From: Anthoceros angustus
Taxonomy: Eukaryota > Streptophyta > Anthocerotopsida > Anthocerotales > Anthocerotaceae
Direction of reading: 5' to 3'
Length of the DNA stretch: 64,000 bases
Assembly (NCBI GenBank): GCA_010909165.1
Contig: VJWM01000193.1
Span: 62,001 to 126,000, forward strand
The number at the start of each line of letters is the position of its first letter. Position 1 is the first letter of the stretch. The notes under the pieces were generated by a model that saw nothing but the letters and a program-made list of their open reading frames with translations, was not told the origin of the DNA and ran no database searches. Shown piece by piece: positions 22,481-34,381 of the stretch. Made by a program: the position numbers and the translations under genes.

Positions 22481-23422
22481 TGCAGGCTGTTTAATTGTGG
22501 AGTTCTTATGTCATTCTGGTATATGGTCCTGTTGAATTGTGAAGTTCTTATGTGATCTGGTATATATACTTAGTGACCATGGGCTTATTAAATTCATTCA
22601 CCAATCATATTATCATCATGATTTTTATATGTATATATTTTACTTCCAAGAATTTATCAGAGTAAAATAATAAATATATTCTTCTCCTCTCTTTAAAATA
22701 ATTAAAATTATTGAGCACATAGGTAGCATGGACTTCCTACGTAGTTTGCTTGTAGGGTTAGTTATGGCATACCTGGTAAGAATAATTTTCTTGCTTGATT
22801 GTTCATGGGCAAGCTTATTTTATGCATATTGTGAAAAAGATATATTGGTGAGCTAGGAAAAGTAAGTTTACTTGGTAATGGGGCTCTTGGTCTAACCTCT
22901 TGCCTTCATCCCATCCAAGGTTGAGCTCTTTTGGGTTGAGCTCTATGGCTATGTTACCTCCATGGAAGCAGTATTAGATTATCTATTAGAGATTGAGCTC
23001 TTTTTGGGGTTGAGCTCTATGGATACGTTGCCCTTCATGGAAGCAGCATTAGCTCAATCAACTTCCAAAATTTCACTCAACTTATGTAGCTGCCCGGAGA
23101 AAATGAGTCTCATCTTCGAGTTAAATGATAAGCTATACTAATAAACCAAGCCTCCAGCAGCGTTGAGGACGCTGGTGGTTGATGCAATCATAGCAGCCCA
23201 TACCACCGCGTCCTTAATGACTTCGGCAACCTTTCCATGTGGCCCACAGGATGTTCACGACAAAAGCAATGTGATTGGTGAGTGGGTTTAACAAGCACGG
23301 CAAATTATGCAGATGGATCATATCTGTGATCGATCAGATGCATGCATGCACCCTGCCCCTCCTGCTCAGATCTTAAATGTAGTACCAGCTGCAGGCAGAC
23401 CAGATCTACTTCCACCGTGACC

Positions 23423-24025
23423 ATGGCCAGTATGGGCGCCGCTATGTTCTTGTGGATCGGGCTGACGGCAGCTGCGGTCTCGGCCATAAGCATGTGTGGC
23501 TCAGCGGCAGAAGTCGAGCCACCCAGCCGAAGAGTGACGGTGTCCAAGACCCGCTACACTCACACGGTGTACTGGCAGGGCCGGAGCGAGCAACCTGGAG
23601 ACGTGGATGCTTACGTCTTACATAGTCCTCCCAATGCAACATCGGAAGGAGAGTTCAGAGAACTCGTTGCATGGGATAGCTGGCTCACAACGCTGCTGGA
23701 TCCCAACTCTACCAAAGTTGGGCACGGGAGAGGGTTAAGCATCTATGACTTGCCGGACCGGGTTGGCCAGATTCTGTATTGGGAAGCCTACTTCGACACA
23801 GACATCGACTTCGGAGGCCTGAGCGTCAATAAAGGCAGTGCTCTCTACTTGACAGGCTTCCATTACACGGCGGATGCTCTTACTGAGCAAGGTTACGAAC
23901 TGGCCACAGTCGGAGGCACTGGATCCTTCAAATACTGCCACGGCTACGATGTGGAGCACAGGGTGCCTCGGCATCCCACCATCATAGAGAAGCTAGAATT
24001 CCACATCATTTGTCATTCCTTCTGA
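23423..24025 (+). CDS. Dirigent-like secreted protein, copy 1
   Basis: Dirigent proteins guide stereoselective coupling of phenolic radicals in the apoplast. The protein is 200 residues when started at the ATG in CCATGGCC (23423), which gives a signal peptide (MASMGAAMFLWIGLTAAAVSA). An in-frame ATG lies 81 bp upstream but would bury this signal. The core reads SWLTTLLDPNSTKVGHGRG, YWEAYFDTD, GGLSVNKGSALY and the conserved YELATVGGTGSFKYCHGY, ending HIICHSF. The frame is uninterrupted and has no intron. It is the first of three related loci (also 27052 and 36537), each followed by MCM3 or MCM3 remnants on the other strand. The substrate is unknown. Confidence 0.85.
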   Translation: MASMGAAMFLWIGLTAAAVSAISMCGSAAEVEPPSRRVTVSKTRYTHTVYWQGRSEQPGDVDAYVLHSPPNATSEGEFRELVAWDSWLTTLLDPNSTKVGHGRGLSIYDLPDRVGQILYWEAYFDTDIDFGGLSVNKGSALYLTGFHYTADALTEQGYELATVGGTGSFKYCHGYDVEHRVPRHPTIIEKLEFHIICHSF

Positions 24026-24589
24026 GTTACACATCCATGTCATTGTGTGCGCACTAATCTGTGCGTGTTTGTAACGTGACCCACACAAGCACATCATGTC
24101 TACGTAGCTCTATGAACTCGAGGCTCGTGTATAACAACATACCAATGCACAGTCCGAACGGATAAGCAAAACGTTGTGAAGGGCACCCGCATGGAGGAGG
24201 TGGATGAGACATGGGCCCCATCACCTCAACGATGAGGAAGAAGCTGGAAAAGGTAGATGGATACTTCAATAGAAAATTCGCTCATTCTGTATACACAAAG
24301 TTATGTCGTCTGCATTTGTGCCATGGAATGGGTGCACCGGATTTCCTTGTGCGAGATTAAGGTGCGAGCCCACCCATGAATATTGTATTGTACAAATGTG
24401 TGCTCTGCAGCATGGTTTTTTTTTCTAGTACATAGGAACTTTGTGCGTGGGTGGGTACTTGTGCCAGAGTACTTGCTTTCAAAATTGCCTGATCCGGCAA
24501 GAATGTCTGGACCTCTTCAATCATGCGGCCCACCCACGGTCGTCGGTTACACCTTCCGGGAGGCAGCTGGTACACTTTTGTACAGCCTC

Positions 24590-25661
24590 GGTTCCTACTG
24601 CGAGTGCCGTGCTGGGCCCATTACTGTGAGTCCTTCAAACAAAACATGGTGGCTGGGATGGGGGAGGACGTGGACTAAGTTAATTACCGGAGATGACGAC
24701 CAGGTTTCCTTTTTGGATTTCCTGCGGCCCACACAAGGCGGGGGACGAGCAGAGCTTGGCCACGTTACCTGCAAGGCGAACGAGACCTGGCCACCAAGTG
24801 AGAAAGGAGCTGGGTTTCCCACCATCACTTCACCCACGAGCACGTTGACGTCGATGGTTTTTACACTAGAAATCTTCAGGCTTGACATAGCCGTGTGGAA
24901 GCTGGCTTGCGTGTAAGGAATCACGCGGTCATCTTATTGTGCGCGTTGAAGAAAGTGGCCACAGATATCAAGAGAGATCCTCTTGCGGATCGCTTGGTCC
25001 TTAGAGCGGTGCAGCTTCCTCTTGCGGATCGGTGGCTGCTCCAGAAGCTCCATCCCCACTTCGTCGTTCACGACTTCTTGCTTAGTTGATTCCTTCTTAT
25101 GCATTACCTGCCACTCTGGTTTGCACATGAAAATATATGCAGACTGAATTCACTCCTCAAAAGCAAACAGCAGCAGACAATCCAACCAGCGATCGGATTG
25201 AAGGAATTCGATCTTTCCAGGCATACGCGCGCCTTCCCCTTGCTAGAAAATGAGAATTTCCTTTATTCAGAAATACTTACAATTCCAAAGGCAAGCAAAG
25301 CAATCTTGCTAGGCATTACACAGGCTTCAGTTATTCTGGGATTCTAATCTTTTAGTCATTTTGTTGAATTTACTTGATTTTTCTTCTAAGTTACACATCC
25401 ATGTAGTTGTGTTGAGCACTAATATGTGCAGTGTGAGGTGGATTGGCATTGGCAAGGTTCCTCCACCACTCTGTTTTGCACATGAAAATTCATGCAAACG
25501 AATCGCTTCCTCAAAAGGGAACAGTAGGAGACACTCCAACCAACCATGTGACTGAAGAAATACTTGCCAGGCATAGAAAAATGAATGGACTTCTTGAGGA
25601 ACTTGATGGTCAGAGTTTCACCACTGCTGTGTATGGTATCTCTTCTCGCAATATTGCCTGA
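24590..25661 (-). pseudogene. MCM3 3'-part remnants, cassette copy A
   Basis: Minus-strand pieces resemble the intact MCM3 at 37672-39300: the C-terminal exon (NPAPFSLGGQVSFALQVTW, 24900-24740), the last-exon equivalent near 24660-24720, an upstream segment near 24960-25080 sharing GGTGCAGCTTCCTCTTGCGGATC, and further pieces at 25095-25195 and 25440-25640 (CTTCTTGAGGAACTTGATGG). Order is the same as in MCM3 but the frames are broken. Together with dirigent copy 1 this is a decayed duplicate of the dirigent/MCM3 cassette. Confidence 0.8.
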
Positions 25662-25969
25662 CGTGTGGATCCCGGTGTGGATCAGCTGTGATCACAAAGC
25701 ACGTGTGAACTTGACCACGACTTTGGTATGCGTGTGGGAATTGGATTCGTGACATCAAAAAATTAGATCAATACAGATACTGTAAACGTTTGAGGTTCTC
25801 AGGCATGCCATATATGAACATGATCAGGCATTGTTGGACTTTTGGGATGCTTCTGATCCCCGACTGCAAAGCTATATAGCACCAGTCCGTCCATGCCGTC
25901 CATGCTGTCCACCAACACGAACTCAACAGAGTCTGCCAAACTAGTTTTCTAATGTGCGAATGACGCTGC

Positions 25970-26080
25970 TGCCCCAGTGTTTTGCTGCAACCCAGTACTG
26001 TTGAGCACGCTGGTGGTTGCTGCAATCACGGCAGCCGATTATACCACCGCGTCACACTGGCTAGCTACTAGGCATGCAAA
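25970..26080 (+). repeat. Dirigent upstream block, also at 23160 and 36220
   Basis: A block reading GCTGGTGGTTG, TGCAATCA, GGCAGCC and ATACCACCGCG in this order is found here and at about 23169 and 36227, each upstream of a dirigent locus. It shows that the duplicated unit includes 5' flank. It could hold shared promoter elements. Confidence 0.6.
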
Positions 26081-26330
26081 ACCGCGTGCTCACTGCGCAT
26101 GCTTGATGACTTCTGCAAGTTAACCTCTACATGATGCCTATCCTAAGAAAGTGTGGACGTCGAACGCAGCAACCACAGATGTGAAGCACTATGCAAAGTA
26201 GTGTATCCATGACGGTGAAGATTACACGAAGCAGAAGTACCTGTAGATGTTTCTCCCTACCGCCACATGGTAAAGGAACTAGCACGTTTCAGGCTGAGAT
26301 CTTCAAAAGCTGTATGTCATCAAAGGGAGG

Positions 26331-26640
26331 GGTCAACTCCCAAGGGCAGAAGGAATGTATGCAAAAGGTGCGACCAAGAAAGGGTGGACGATGCAGAAGG
26401 CCACTTTCTTTTTGAATGCCCGAGCTAGGGATGAACACTCAGGGCTGTTCACAAAGCTGAGAGACGTGGAAGGCCTAAGCACGGTGGAACCAGCTGAACT
26501 CCTGGGTCGGTTTCTAGTTACCACACGAAAGATTGCCTTGGGGTGACTTGACAAAAGAAATCTGACACCCGTGACGGGGCCGGCTGTGTAAACTCCCCCA
26601 AGAAGGGGGTCAGGCTATCCACACCTTACGAATCAAACCA
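26331..26640 (+). mobile_element. Decayed LINE reverse transcriptase 3' end
   Basis: The plus strand reads VCKRCDQERVDDAEGHFLF followed by ECP and a stop. This C-x2-C ... H-x4-C pattern resembles the small zinc-binding end of plant LINE reverse transcriptases. After a frame break near 26425 the tail continues SGLFTKLRDVEGLSTVEPAE to a stop near 26546. It is a short dead fragment between the first two dirigent loci. Confidence 0.6.
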
Positions 26641-27051
26641 TGCATTATATTGTACCGCCCATGCACCAATGGGACAACGTAGCCTTCTCCCATATCGGCA
26701 TGGGGCATCCCACCACATGCACATCATGTCCGAGATTCACGTCTCTCGCTCCTCCTCTCCTCTGTAAATCGTCCAGAGTACTGGGGGCGCTGGCTTACCC
26801 GTGCGTAGCCTAGTAAGCGCGAGATCCCGTTTTATGAAGATAAAAGATCCGTGTGGCCCCTGGAGAGAAAGCTCAGGAGGAAACCAATGCGATTGTTGTA
26901 TGTGCAACGATCACGGCAAGTATGCAGGTCTTTCTTCATGCACCCTGCTCCTTCTCCAGCTCACATGTACGTTAAAGCTCGAGACCGGCGGCAGGTCCCT
27001 GCATCTGCGACACCAGAACTTCCACCGTGATCCCCCACGGCCTGCAGCAGT

Positions 27052-27709
27052 ATGCAGGCTGCCCCGTTGTTGTTGTGGCTCACCGGGCTTTTGGCAGCTG
27101 CGCTCTTGGACATGTATGGCTCAGCATGGGCAGAAGTACAGCCACTGAGAACAGCCCTGAGTGTGACGAAGACCAGCCACAACTTCACGCTGTACTGGCA
27201 GTTGCTCAGCAAAGATGAACGTTGGAACCTATCCCATAGTCCCTCCTCTCAACGCAACAGCGGATCGGGGCAGTAACTTCGGACAAGTGCTGGTATACGA
27301 TGGCGGGCTCACAACCCTGCAGGATCCCAACTCTACCATCGCCGGACGCGGGAAAGGAGTGGTTACTTATGATTCGCTGGACGTCTCTGGCGAGATGACG
27401 CGTTGGAATGCCTACTTCCCCACCGACTTAGACGGGGGAGGCCTGAGCATTAGGAAGGAGAGCAGTCTCCACTACACAGGCTTTCATTTCACGACAGATG
27501 CTAGCAGTGAGATAGGGTACGAATTAGCCATTGTCGGCGGCACTGGAACTTTTAGATACTGCCACGGCTACAGCAAGGAGTCCCTGGTGGTCCTGGAAGC
27601 CGACGACGTCAGAGTGAAGCAAGACAATTACATTATTTGTGATTGTACAGTGTGCAGTAACATAATTGGATCACTCAGACTTGGATCGCTCAGCTGGAAC
27701 TGGTGCTAA
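27052..27709 (+). pseudogene. Dirigent-like gene, copy 2, frameshifted
   Basis: The first part, MQAAPLLLWLTGLLAAALL...HNFTLYWQLLSKDE, is in one frame, and the rest, VPPLNATADRG...YELAIVGGTGTFRYCHGY, is in another. The break is at 27210-27235, where this copy has 24 bases between AAAGAT and the CCCTCC block while copy 3 has 20, a four-base difference. The 3' end also lacks the IICDSF stop and runs on to 27709. It is a pseudogene unless the four bases are a sequence error. Closest to copy 3. Confidence 0.8.
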
Positions 27710-28104
27710 TGTGATGAGGCCTAGGATTACCGGGTCTGACGCTGCGGCTTCCACCCAGGTTTTAGGCTGAATCCCAGACTCCTCTAGAGGCTCCAATGGT
27801 GGTTCTTCCATTTGTAATGGCCAGAAATAATATAATTGTTATGGACGAAGATTCTTGATAAATAGATATTATTTTATGATATATTTTATAGAATACTTTA
27901 ATAAAATAGATAGATATATATAAGCTTTTCTTTCGTGATAAATTATGTTGATCGCATTTGCGTAGTGCACTTGAATAGACGTGCTGTGCTTGTGTCCTTG
28001 CCTTTACAAACCGATCTAGCAAGAATACCAGAGAAATTAATCTGGCTGGCCCATATTTTCGGTTTGGGTGATGTGCTGGCACCTCGAAATAGGGTAAGAG
28101 AATA

Positions 28105-28210
28105 TGTTAGGCCAATACTTTTCGTTCGGGTGGTGGGTGGTGTGCTTGTCATTGGGCATCAGCACCAAGAAGAAGACGTGTGTAGTTCCATGTCCTTTTG
28201 GAGCATGTAC
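28105..28210 (-). pseudogene. MCM3 remnant B, left of the LTR element
   Basis: GGCCAATACTTTTCGTTCGG and the following bases match MCM3 39550-39635 (GGCCAATATTTTTGGTTGGGG), the exon coding the segment TKNIGLPDSLLSRFDLLF. Homology stops at GAGCATGTAC, exactly where the LTR starts. The rest of this remnant is found beyond the element at about 35255-35330. Confidence 0.75.
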
Positions 28211-28659
28211 TGTTAGGAGGAAGATTAGATTGTGCTTTTGTCAAGAAAGAGCCAGCATGAGTACTGTGGATATGAGAGCGGGCATCCAGGAGCTATAGGG
28301 ACTGGCTATGGGAAAACGTGAGTGGCCACAACTTACAAGACTGTCACTGTAGTTAAAGCGTAGGAAAAGATGCCTTGGACATCCTATAAAATTGTATTCC
28401 ATTTTCCTGCTCAGGGAAAGTACAACAAGAACAGGCCGAGAGCCTGTATCCTTGTGCCCATTCTTGAGAGGATCTCTCCCCTTACTGACGTTGAGGCCAC
28501 GCTCTCTTGAACTCTCGCACTGTGACCTTGATTTCTTGTGCAGAAAGGTGTATGAAGGACACGAAGGATCGAGAGCATCTAACCATTTGTGTGTAATCTA
28601 TTGAGTGGACCTGTGGTGCTGTGAATTACAGTAGACAGATCCTCTTGCAGTGACCTCAC
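28211..28659 (+). repeat. 5' LTR
   Basis: It begins TGTTAGGAGG and ends ACCTCACCCTAT. It aligns with 34556-35009 over its full length with a few changes, such as GTCACTGTAGTT here against GTCACGAGTT in the other LTR. The terminal CA is missing, consistent with a deletion that joined the LTR straight to pol. Confidence 0.85.
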
Positions 28660-28663
28660 CCTA

Positions 28664-30613
28664 TTGGAAATGACCTCTGCTTTGAGTACCAGGGAACCCA
28701 AGCCTAAGAAGACGAAGGGAAAGGCGAAATTGGAAAGTGTCGGTGCATTAAAAGTTGCTGGCGGCCCGGAATCATCCGCCTATCCAGTGGGATGGCTGAG
28801 GAAACACGCTGTGCCATCTGTCACGGCATTTGTAAACGATGTCGAAGCCACAGATGTTATGGTAGATGGCGGTGCCTCCACCAATCTGATCAATTCGAGA
28901 TGGCTGACCGTTTTTGGTCTTACCTCTGCAAGAAGAATCGCTTGCCCACAAGTCTTCAGGGATGCCTCAAACACCCCACTACCCGTCCTCGGGGTAATAG
29001 AGAACGTGAAGGTGGTTGTACATGGGATCAAGGTGAGAATTGGGTTTACGGTCGTTGAAGTACCTGGTTCCGCATATAATCTAATCTTGGGCCAACCTTG
29101 GTTGGAGATGGTATACGGGAGCCATCACTGGGATTCCGGCATCCTCGAGATTGGTCCGACTGGAAGAAGGGTGCAAATTAAAGCATGGCAGCCAGAGGAT
29201 ATCTGCATAGAAGGAGCTGCGGAGAGCTCGATGTCTGATGCTTCCGTCTACACCGACGACGAGGAAGATATTGAGGTTGACTTCTCGGATGACAGCTTCA
29301 ACAGCGAGCCTGAAGCTCTTCATATTCTCTCTGTACGAATGGCTCAGGATAGGTTGAAGCCTGCGTTTGGTCTGGAGCATCCTGCTATACAAGAGCTCAA
29401 GTTTCCCACTACAGACGGGGGAGAGAAGACTGCAAGGATTGGTGCTGATATCAAAGGGGAGGAACTGAGGAAGTATAAATTGCTTTTCTCGAAGTACGAG
29501 CATCTCTTTATCACTGGTCACAAGGAGATGCCCACCACAAACATCTGCAAGTTCAGAATCGATATTCCAACAAATACCAAGCCCAAAATTCAGAAACTTA
29601 GGAGGCTCGCACCCAAACACATGCAGGAGGTGAAGGAGGAGGTAGAACGCTTGCAAGCTGTTGGGTGTATTGTACCTGTCAAATATCCGGAATGGGTATC
29701 CCCGATAGTCATCTCTTTAAAAAAAAACGGCAAGGTACGGATGTGCGTAGACTTCCGCGAACTCAACAAAGCTACCAAGAAGGATAAGTTTCCCTTGCCA
29801 ATTGTAGATGAGATTTTGGATGAAGTTTCTGGCCATGAAATGTATTCGTTTTGTGATGGCTATTCCGGGTTTCACCAGGTGGCTATCGAGGAGGAAGATC
29901 AGCCTAAAACAGCCTTTGTAACTCCCTGGGGTGTCTTTATGTACAGAGTCATGCCATTTGGACTTTGTAATGCACCCTCATGCTTTCAACGGGTGATGAT
30001 GAGTGCTTTGGGATCTACTGTTGGAAAGTTTCTCAGAGTCTTCCTTGACGACTTCGCTGTGTATGGTAACAGGAAGGAGCATGCCGAACATTTGGAACAA
30101 GTGTTCTTAAGGTTGACTTCTTCTAATATTGGTTTGAACCCACAGAAGTGCATCTTTGCTGTAACCAAGGGAGAGCTTCTTGGCTTTATGGTTAATAAAG
30201 AAGGGGTACATGCCGAGCTTGGAAAGCTAGAGAAGTTTTGGAAACGACCGCAACCCATTACTACCAAAGAGGTGAGGTCATTTGTACAAACAGCAAGCTA
30301 TTACAGGAGGCTGATTCCTACATTCACGGAGGTGGCAGCACCGCTTTACAAGATGATACGGAAGAATGTCGATCCAGAATGGAATGACATGGCTCTCTCT
30401 GCTTATGGCAAGCTGAAGGAAACGATGGACTCTGCTTTGGTGATGAAGAAGCCCGATTGGAGCTCTAAGTTCTTTGTGAGCATAGAGGTGACAAGTGTCT
30501 CACTGGAGTATAACTTGTTTCAGCAGGATGAGCTGACCAAGCTGTATTTTCCAGTTTACTTCGCGGGAAGACTCATGACAAAATGTGAAACACGGTACAA
30601 TGCGATTGAGTAG
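28664..30613 (+). pseudogene. Retrotransposon pol, protease-reverse transcriptase part
   Basis: This 649-codon frame holds a retropepsin site (DGGAST, residues about 67-72), the fingers segment MCVDFRELNKATKKDKFPLP, the palm SFCDGYSGFHQV and the catalytic FLDDFAVYG (about residues 460-468, F in place of Y in YxDD), and the connection segment QTASYYRRLIPTF. The RT-linked RNase H that follows lacks the usual D-A-S start (it reads IEVTS). A TAG at 30611 stops the frame just after YNAIE, where related elements read on, so the polyprotein is interrupted. Confidence 0.88.
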
Positions 30614-30625
30614 GTTGCAGCGGGA

Positions 30626-33413
30626 ATGATCGCAGCAGTATCAAAATACCATCACTACCTTATTACGGGAAAGTTCACCTTTCTGGTCAGAGCTCAAGCT
30701 ATGAGGTATTTGATGTTGATACCAAATCCTGCCGGGAGATTCGCAAAATGGATATTTATCTTGTCTGGGTATGACTTCGAAGTATTAGTAAAGTCGCTTC
30801 GTTTCAGAACTATTGAAGCGGGACTCTGCGGATATGAAAGTGATACTGTAGAACTGGACATGCTTGATCAGGGTATTGACGGAGGAGTTGCTGATTTTGC
30901 ATCATGGCCACGGGTCAGGAAGAAGAAAAGTGAAGGCGTGGTTGGTGAACCAACCTCTGCTGAACAAAAGGGAGGGGATCCTGCTCTTGCTACTCTTTGG
31001 ATGAAAGTTGATGTGACTAATAAAAGTGAATTGTGGAGGAGTTGCTGATTTTGCATCATGGCCACGGGTCAGGAAGAAGAAAAGTGAAGGCGTGGTTGGT
31101 GAACCAACCTCTGCTGAACAAAAGGGAGGGGATCCTGCTCTTGCTACTCTTTGGATGAAAGTTGATGTGACTAATAAAAGTGAATTGTGGAAGTTGTGGT
31201 CTGATGGAGCTGTGGCTCATGGAAAAGCTGGTGTTGGAGTCGTGCTCACAAGACCTGACGAGAAGAAGGAACCAACCAAAATCAGCTTAGCAATTCCTCT
31301 GTCCACAAATAATGAAGCCGAGTATACTGCTCTTATGTATGGTCTGCGGGAGGCATTAATGAGGGGTGTAAGGTACCTGCATGCGTTCTGTGATTCACAG
31401 CTGATGGTGAAGCAGCTACTAGGTATTTATGAAGTACGTGCCAAGAACTTGAAGCCCTTGCATGCACAGGTGGTGGAGATGATTCCCGAATTCAGTGGTG
31501 TGTCTCTAATCCATGTTCCCAGGGATCAGAATATGTTGGCTGATAGTCTAGCCAAGTTGGCAATTAAAGAGAATGTGGGGAAATCAAGAGCATATCCTGA
31601 TCCTGGAACAACTGCTCTTCAGAAGGTAATGGCTGTATCTTGGGTGGCTTCTGCACAGCTGGAAGAATACAAAGATCAGATGAACGGTAGGCAGTCTAGA
31701 ATTTGGAAGGTTTTTGTTAGTTGCTCAATTGTAGATAGAATGGTGGGTGTGGTAGCAAGGCTTGGAGTCATTGTCAAGATGCCCAATGGGGACCGGCTGT
31801 GCTCCATTAGCAAGACAATGATGGTTGAAACTGAAAGTGAAGGAACAGCACAGGCAGTACTATCAGGACTCTCTGAAGCACTACGCTGTGGGGCAGCATG
31901 GGTTCTCATATGCGGCCATAGTAAAACTATGAAAGAAGAAGTTGATAAGTTGATGAGGGGATCAAGAGGGGATGTGGCTGTAGGAACGCTAGGGATGCTG
32001 AGTACTGCCCTGTCCCGCTTCAAGGGCGTTGGCTTCTGCTCAGTGACACCGGCAAACAACAGGAAAGCTCACAAGCTTGCCGTTTCAGCTTCATATAGGC
32101 AAATGTTGAAATATGACGCCATGCGGATGCAGGTATTCACGGTGAAGATTGAGGACCCTAGGGATCTGTACATGCAGATAAGAGAATTTTTGGAGAATGG
32201 GAAGTCACCAGAACATTTTGACAAAAGGCAAAAGCAGAGACTAGGGCAATGGGCAAAGGCATACACTGTGGTAGAAGGAAAACTTTTCCGGATTGGTCCG
32301 GACAAAGTACTCAGACTTTGCGTATGGGGTGAGCAGATTCCACAGATACTATTTGAGGCACATGACAGTGTTTGTGGTGGACATTTCGATGCAGTGGCCA
32401 CTGGAAAGAAGATCCTCAGAGCTGGGTATTACTGGCCGACGATGATGGGAGATATCCGTGGTTACTGTAAGCAGTGTGAAAAATGTCAAAGGTTTGCCAA
32501 GGTCAGTCTTAGAGGTGGGTCACTACATCCTATTTTTCCTACTGGACCCTTTTGTAAATGGGGACTTGATTGCATAGGTCCTATTAACCCTCCAACCCAT
32601 CACGGAAATAGCTACATCATTACCGCTACTGATTATGCTACTAAATGGGTAGAAGCGGAAGCCTTACCTACCTTGTCTGGTGAGCACACAGCTGCTTTTC
32701 TTTACCACCATGTGCTAACCAGATTTGGCTGTCCCCTAGAGATAGTGAGTGACCAAGGGAAAGAGTTCGTCAATACTGTCATAGAAAGTTTAGCAAAGCT
32801 GTTTGTTTCCAAGCATAAATTTGCTACCCCTTACCACCCTATAGCTAATGGACAGGCTGAGAGTTCCAATAAGGTTGTCATCAAGGTCTTAGCCAAGTTA
32901 TGTGAGTCAGAGCCAAGGAGGTGGGATCAATACCTTCATGGAACGTTGTGGGCAATCAGAACAAGAGTAAAAGCTGCCCTGAATGTCTCCCCTTTTGATT
33001 TGGTATATGGAGCTGTTGCAAGAGTGCCTTCACAGGTAGTGGCCGCCACCAAAGGTTTTTCCATACTTGAAGCTGCAGTGCTGGATGATGAAGACCGCTT
33101 GATTCAACTCTGTGAACTGGACGAAGTAAGGAGGATTTCACTTGTCAAGATGGATGAAGAGAAGATGATGCAGAAGGAGGCTTATGATGGTGGAAGGAAG
33201 GGATTTGACTTTGAAGAAGGAGGCTGGGTATTGAGGCTCAACATGAGGAGGTATCTTAAAAGAGAAGTTGCCAACAAACTCAAACCCCGGTGGGAAGGTC
33301 CGTTCTTGGTAAAAGAGGTACATGATTCTGGAGCTGTTACTATCTTCGTACCACCACTGCTGGAAAGGGCAGAAACTGTGAGCGGCTCACATCTCAAGAA
33401 ATTCTATTTTTGA
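30626..33413 (+). pseudogene. Retrotransposon pol, RNase H and integrase part
   Basis: The same frame resumes after the TAG and is then shifted by a 154-bp tandem duplication (30881-31034 and 31035-31188). From 31026 a 795-codon frame codes an extra RNase H (WSDGAVAHGKAG, NEAEYTAL, FCDSQLMVKQLL, QNMLADSLAKLA), a second RNase H-like module without acidic residues at two sites (about residues 232-355), then integrase: zinc ligands in HDSVCGGHFD and YCKQCEKC, catalytic Asp in GLDCIG and SDQGKEF and Glu in GQAESSNK, and a C-terminal WEGPFLV segment. Integrase appears intact; pol as a whole is not. Confidence 0.88.
30881..31188 (+). repeat. 154-bp tandem duplication inside pol
   Basis: Two adjacent identical-looking copies starting GGAGGAGTTGCTGATTTTGC at 30881 and 31035. 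As 154 is not a multiple of three, it shifts the frame between the reverse transcriptase and RNase H/integrase parts. Confidence 0.92.
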
Positions 33414-33872
33414 AAGCTTTGTGTGTATGTAGTGTAAAGTGCTATTTCTGCGTTAATGCTGCTAGACCAGAGTCGTTCACATGCTTTCCTGACGTACTTA
33501 GCATGTGTGTCGTAGGTATTACATAGGTCATGTACAGGTGTCGAGGCCAATAATGTGCTCCCGAAGGCATCTGGCTGAGGATATCTTCTTAGAGTCATTG
33601 TCTTGTAGAGGAAAGTGTGTGTGTGTGGTTGTGGTGGCAGTTGTGCTTATCCTTTAGAGTCGAATAGTGCTGAGTATAAAAAAAAATAAGTCTGCTGAGG
33701 TCTCAGTAGAGTATCCTCCCATGGCATCCTTCCTTCTTGCCTTTGATCCTCAGACCTTACAAAGGCCCAGAAGCAGGAAGGAGATCTTGTCTTGGTTGGC
33801 TTACTGTGAAAGACACAATTCTTTTTAAGGCTCCATATCTGGCTACACCAGATAACCGCCGGTGTAGAATCA

Positions 33873-34280
33873 TTGGGGGTGGATGGGGAGGCTTTCAATC
33901 GAAGGCGTCCTGAATCACATGGAGAGCTACAAGCGTGGATGGTTCATCTTCGATCCACAGGAAAGAGCGGTGAGGTGGCAAGCTGGTACAGGATAATAAC
34001 ACCTTTTGTTGCTATTCTAAAGAAAGATCTCTCTTGGTTTCGATGGGGAAGTATGTGTGAAGAATCTTGGGAGATTCTGAGAAACTTTCAGGTCTCTCAA
34101 AGTTGTGTTTTAAGGAGACCTGACCATGGTGGTGAATCAAGCAGTATCCTTGGAGCAGAAGAAACTGGAGACGTCACTGTTGCTGAAGATGACGAGCTCG
34201 AGCTGGTTGAGGGAATTGCTACCCTCCTAAGAGGGTTTCACAAGAGAACCCATGGGAAGGATGCTAGTAAGGCCAGTTAA
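33873..34280 (+). pseudogene. Possible reverse-transcriptase connection fragment
   Basis: A 135-codon frame between integrase and the 3' LTR. ASWYRIITPFVAILKKD and the following W-F-R-W...CEESWEILRNF resemble the Ty3/gypsy segment that normally reads ASYYRRFIP...KK..F.W...CE.AFE.LK. This suggests a scrap of another pol gene captured in the element; the resemblance is weak. 33414-33872 shows no other gene. Confidence 0.35.
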
Positions 34281-34327
34281 AATAATTGCTACTGAAATCT
34301 TTAGTGGCCATAGATGCTATTTGTTTT

Positions 34328-34328
<1 letters not shown>

Positions 34329-34380
<52 letters not shown>
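34329..34380 (+). repeat. (GT)n microsatellite
   Basis: About 26 uninterrupted GT units inside the element upstream of the 3' LTR. Length is likely variable between individuals. Confidence 0.95.
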
Positions 34381-34381
<1 letters not shown>

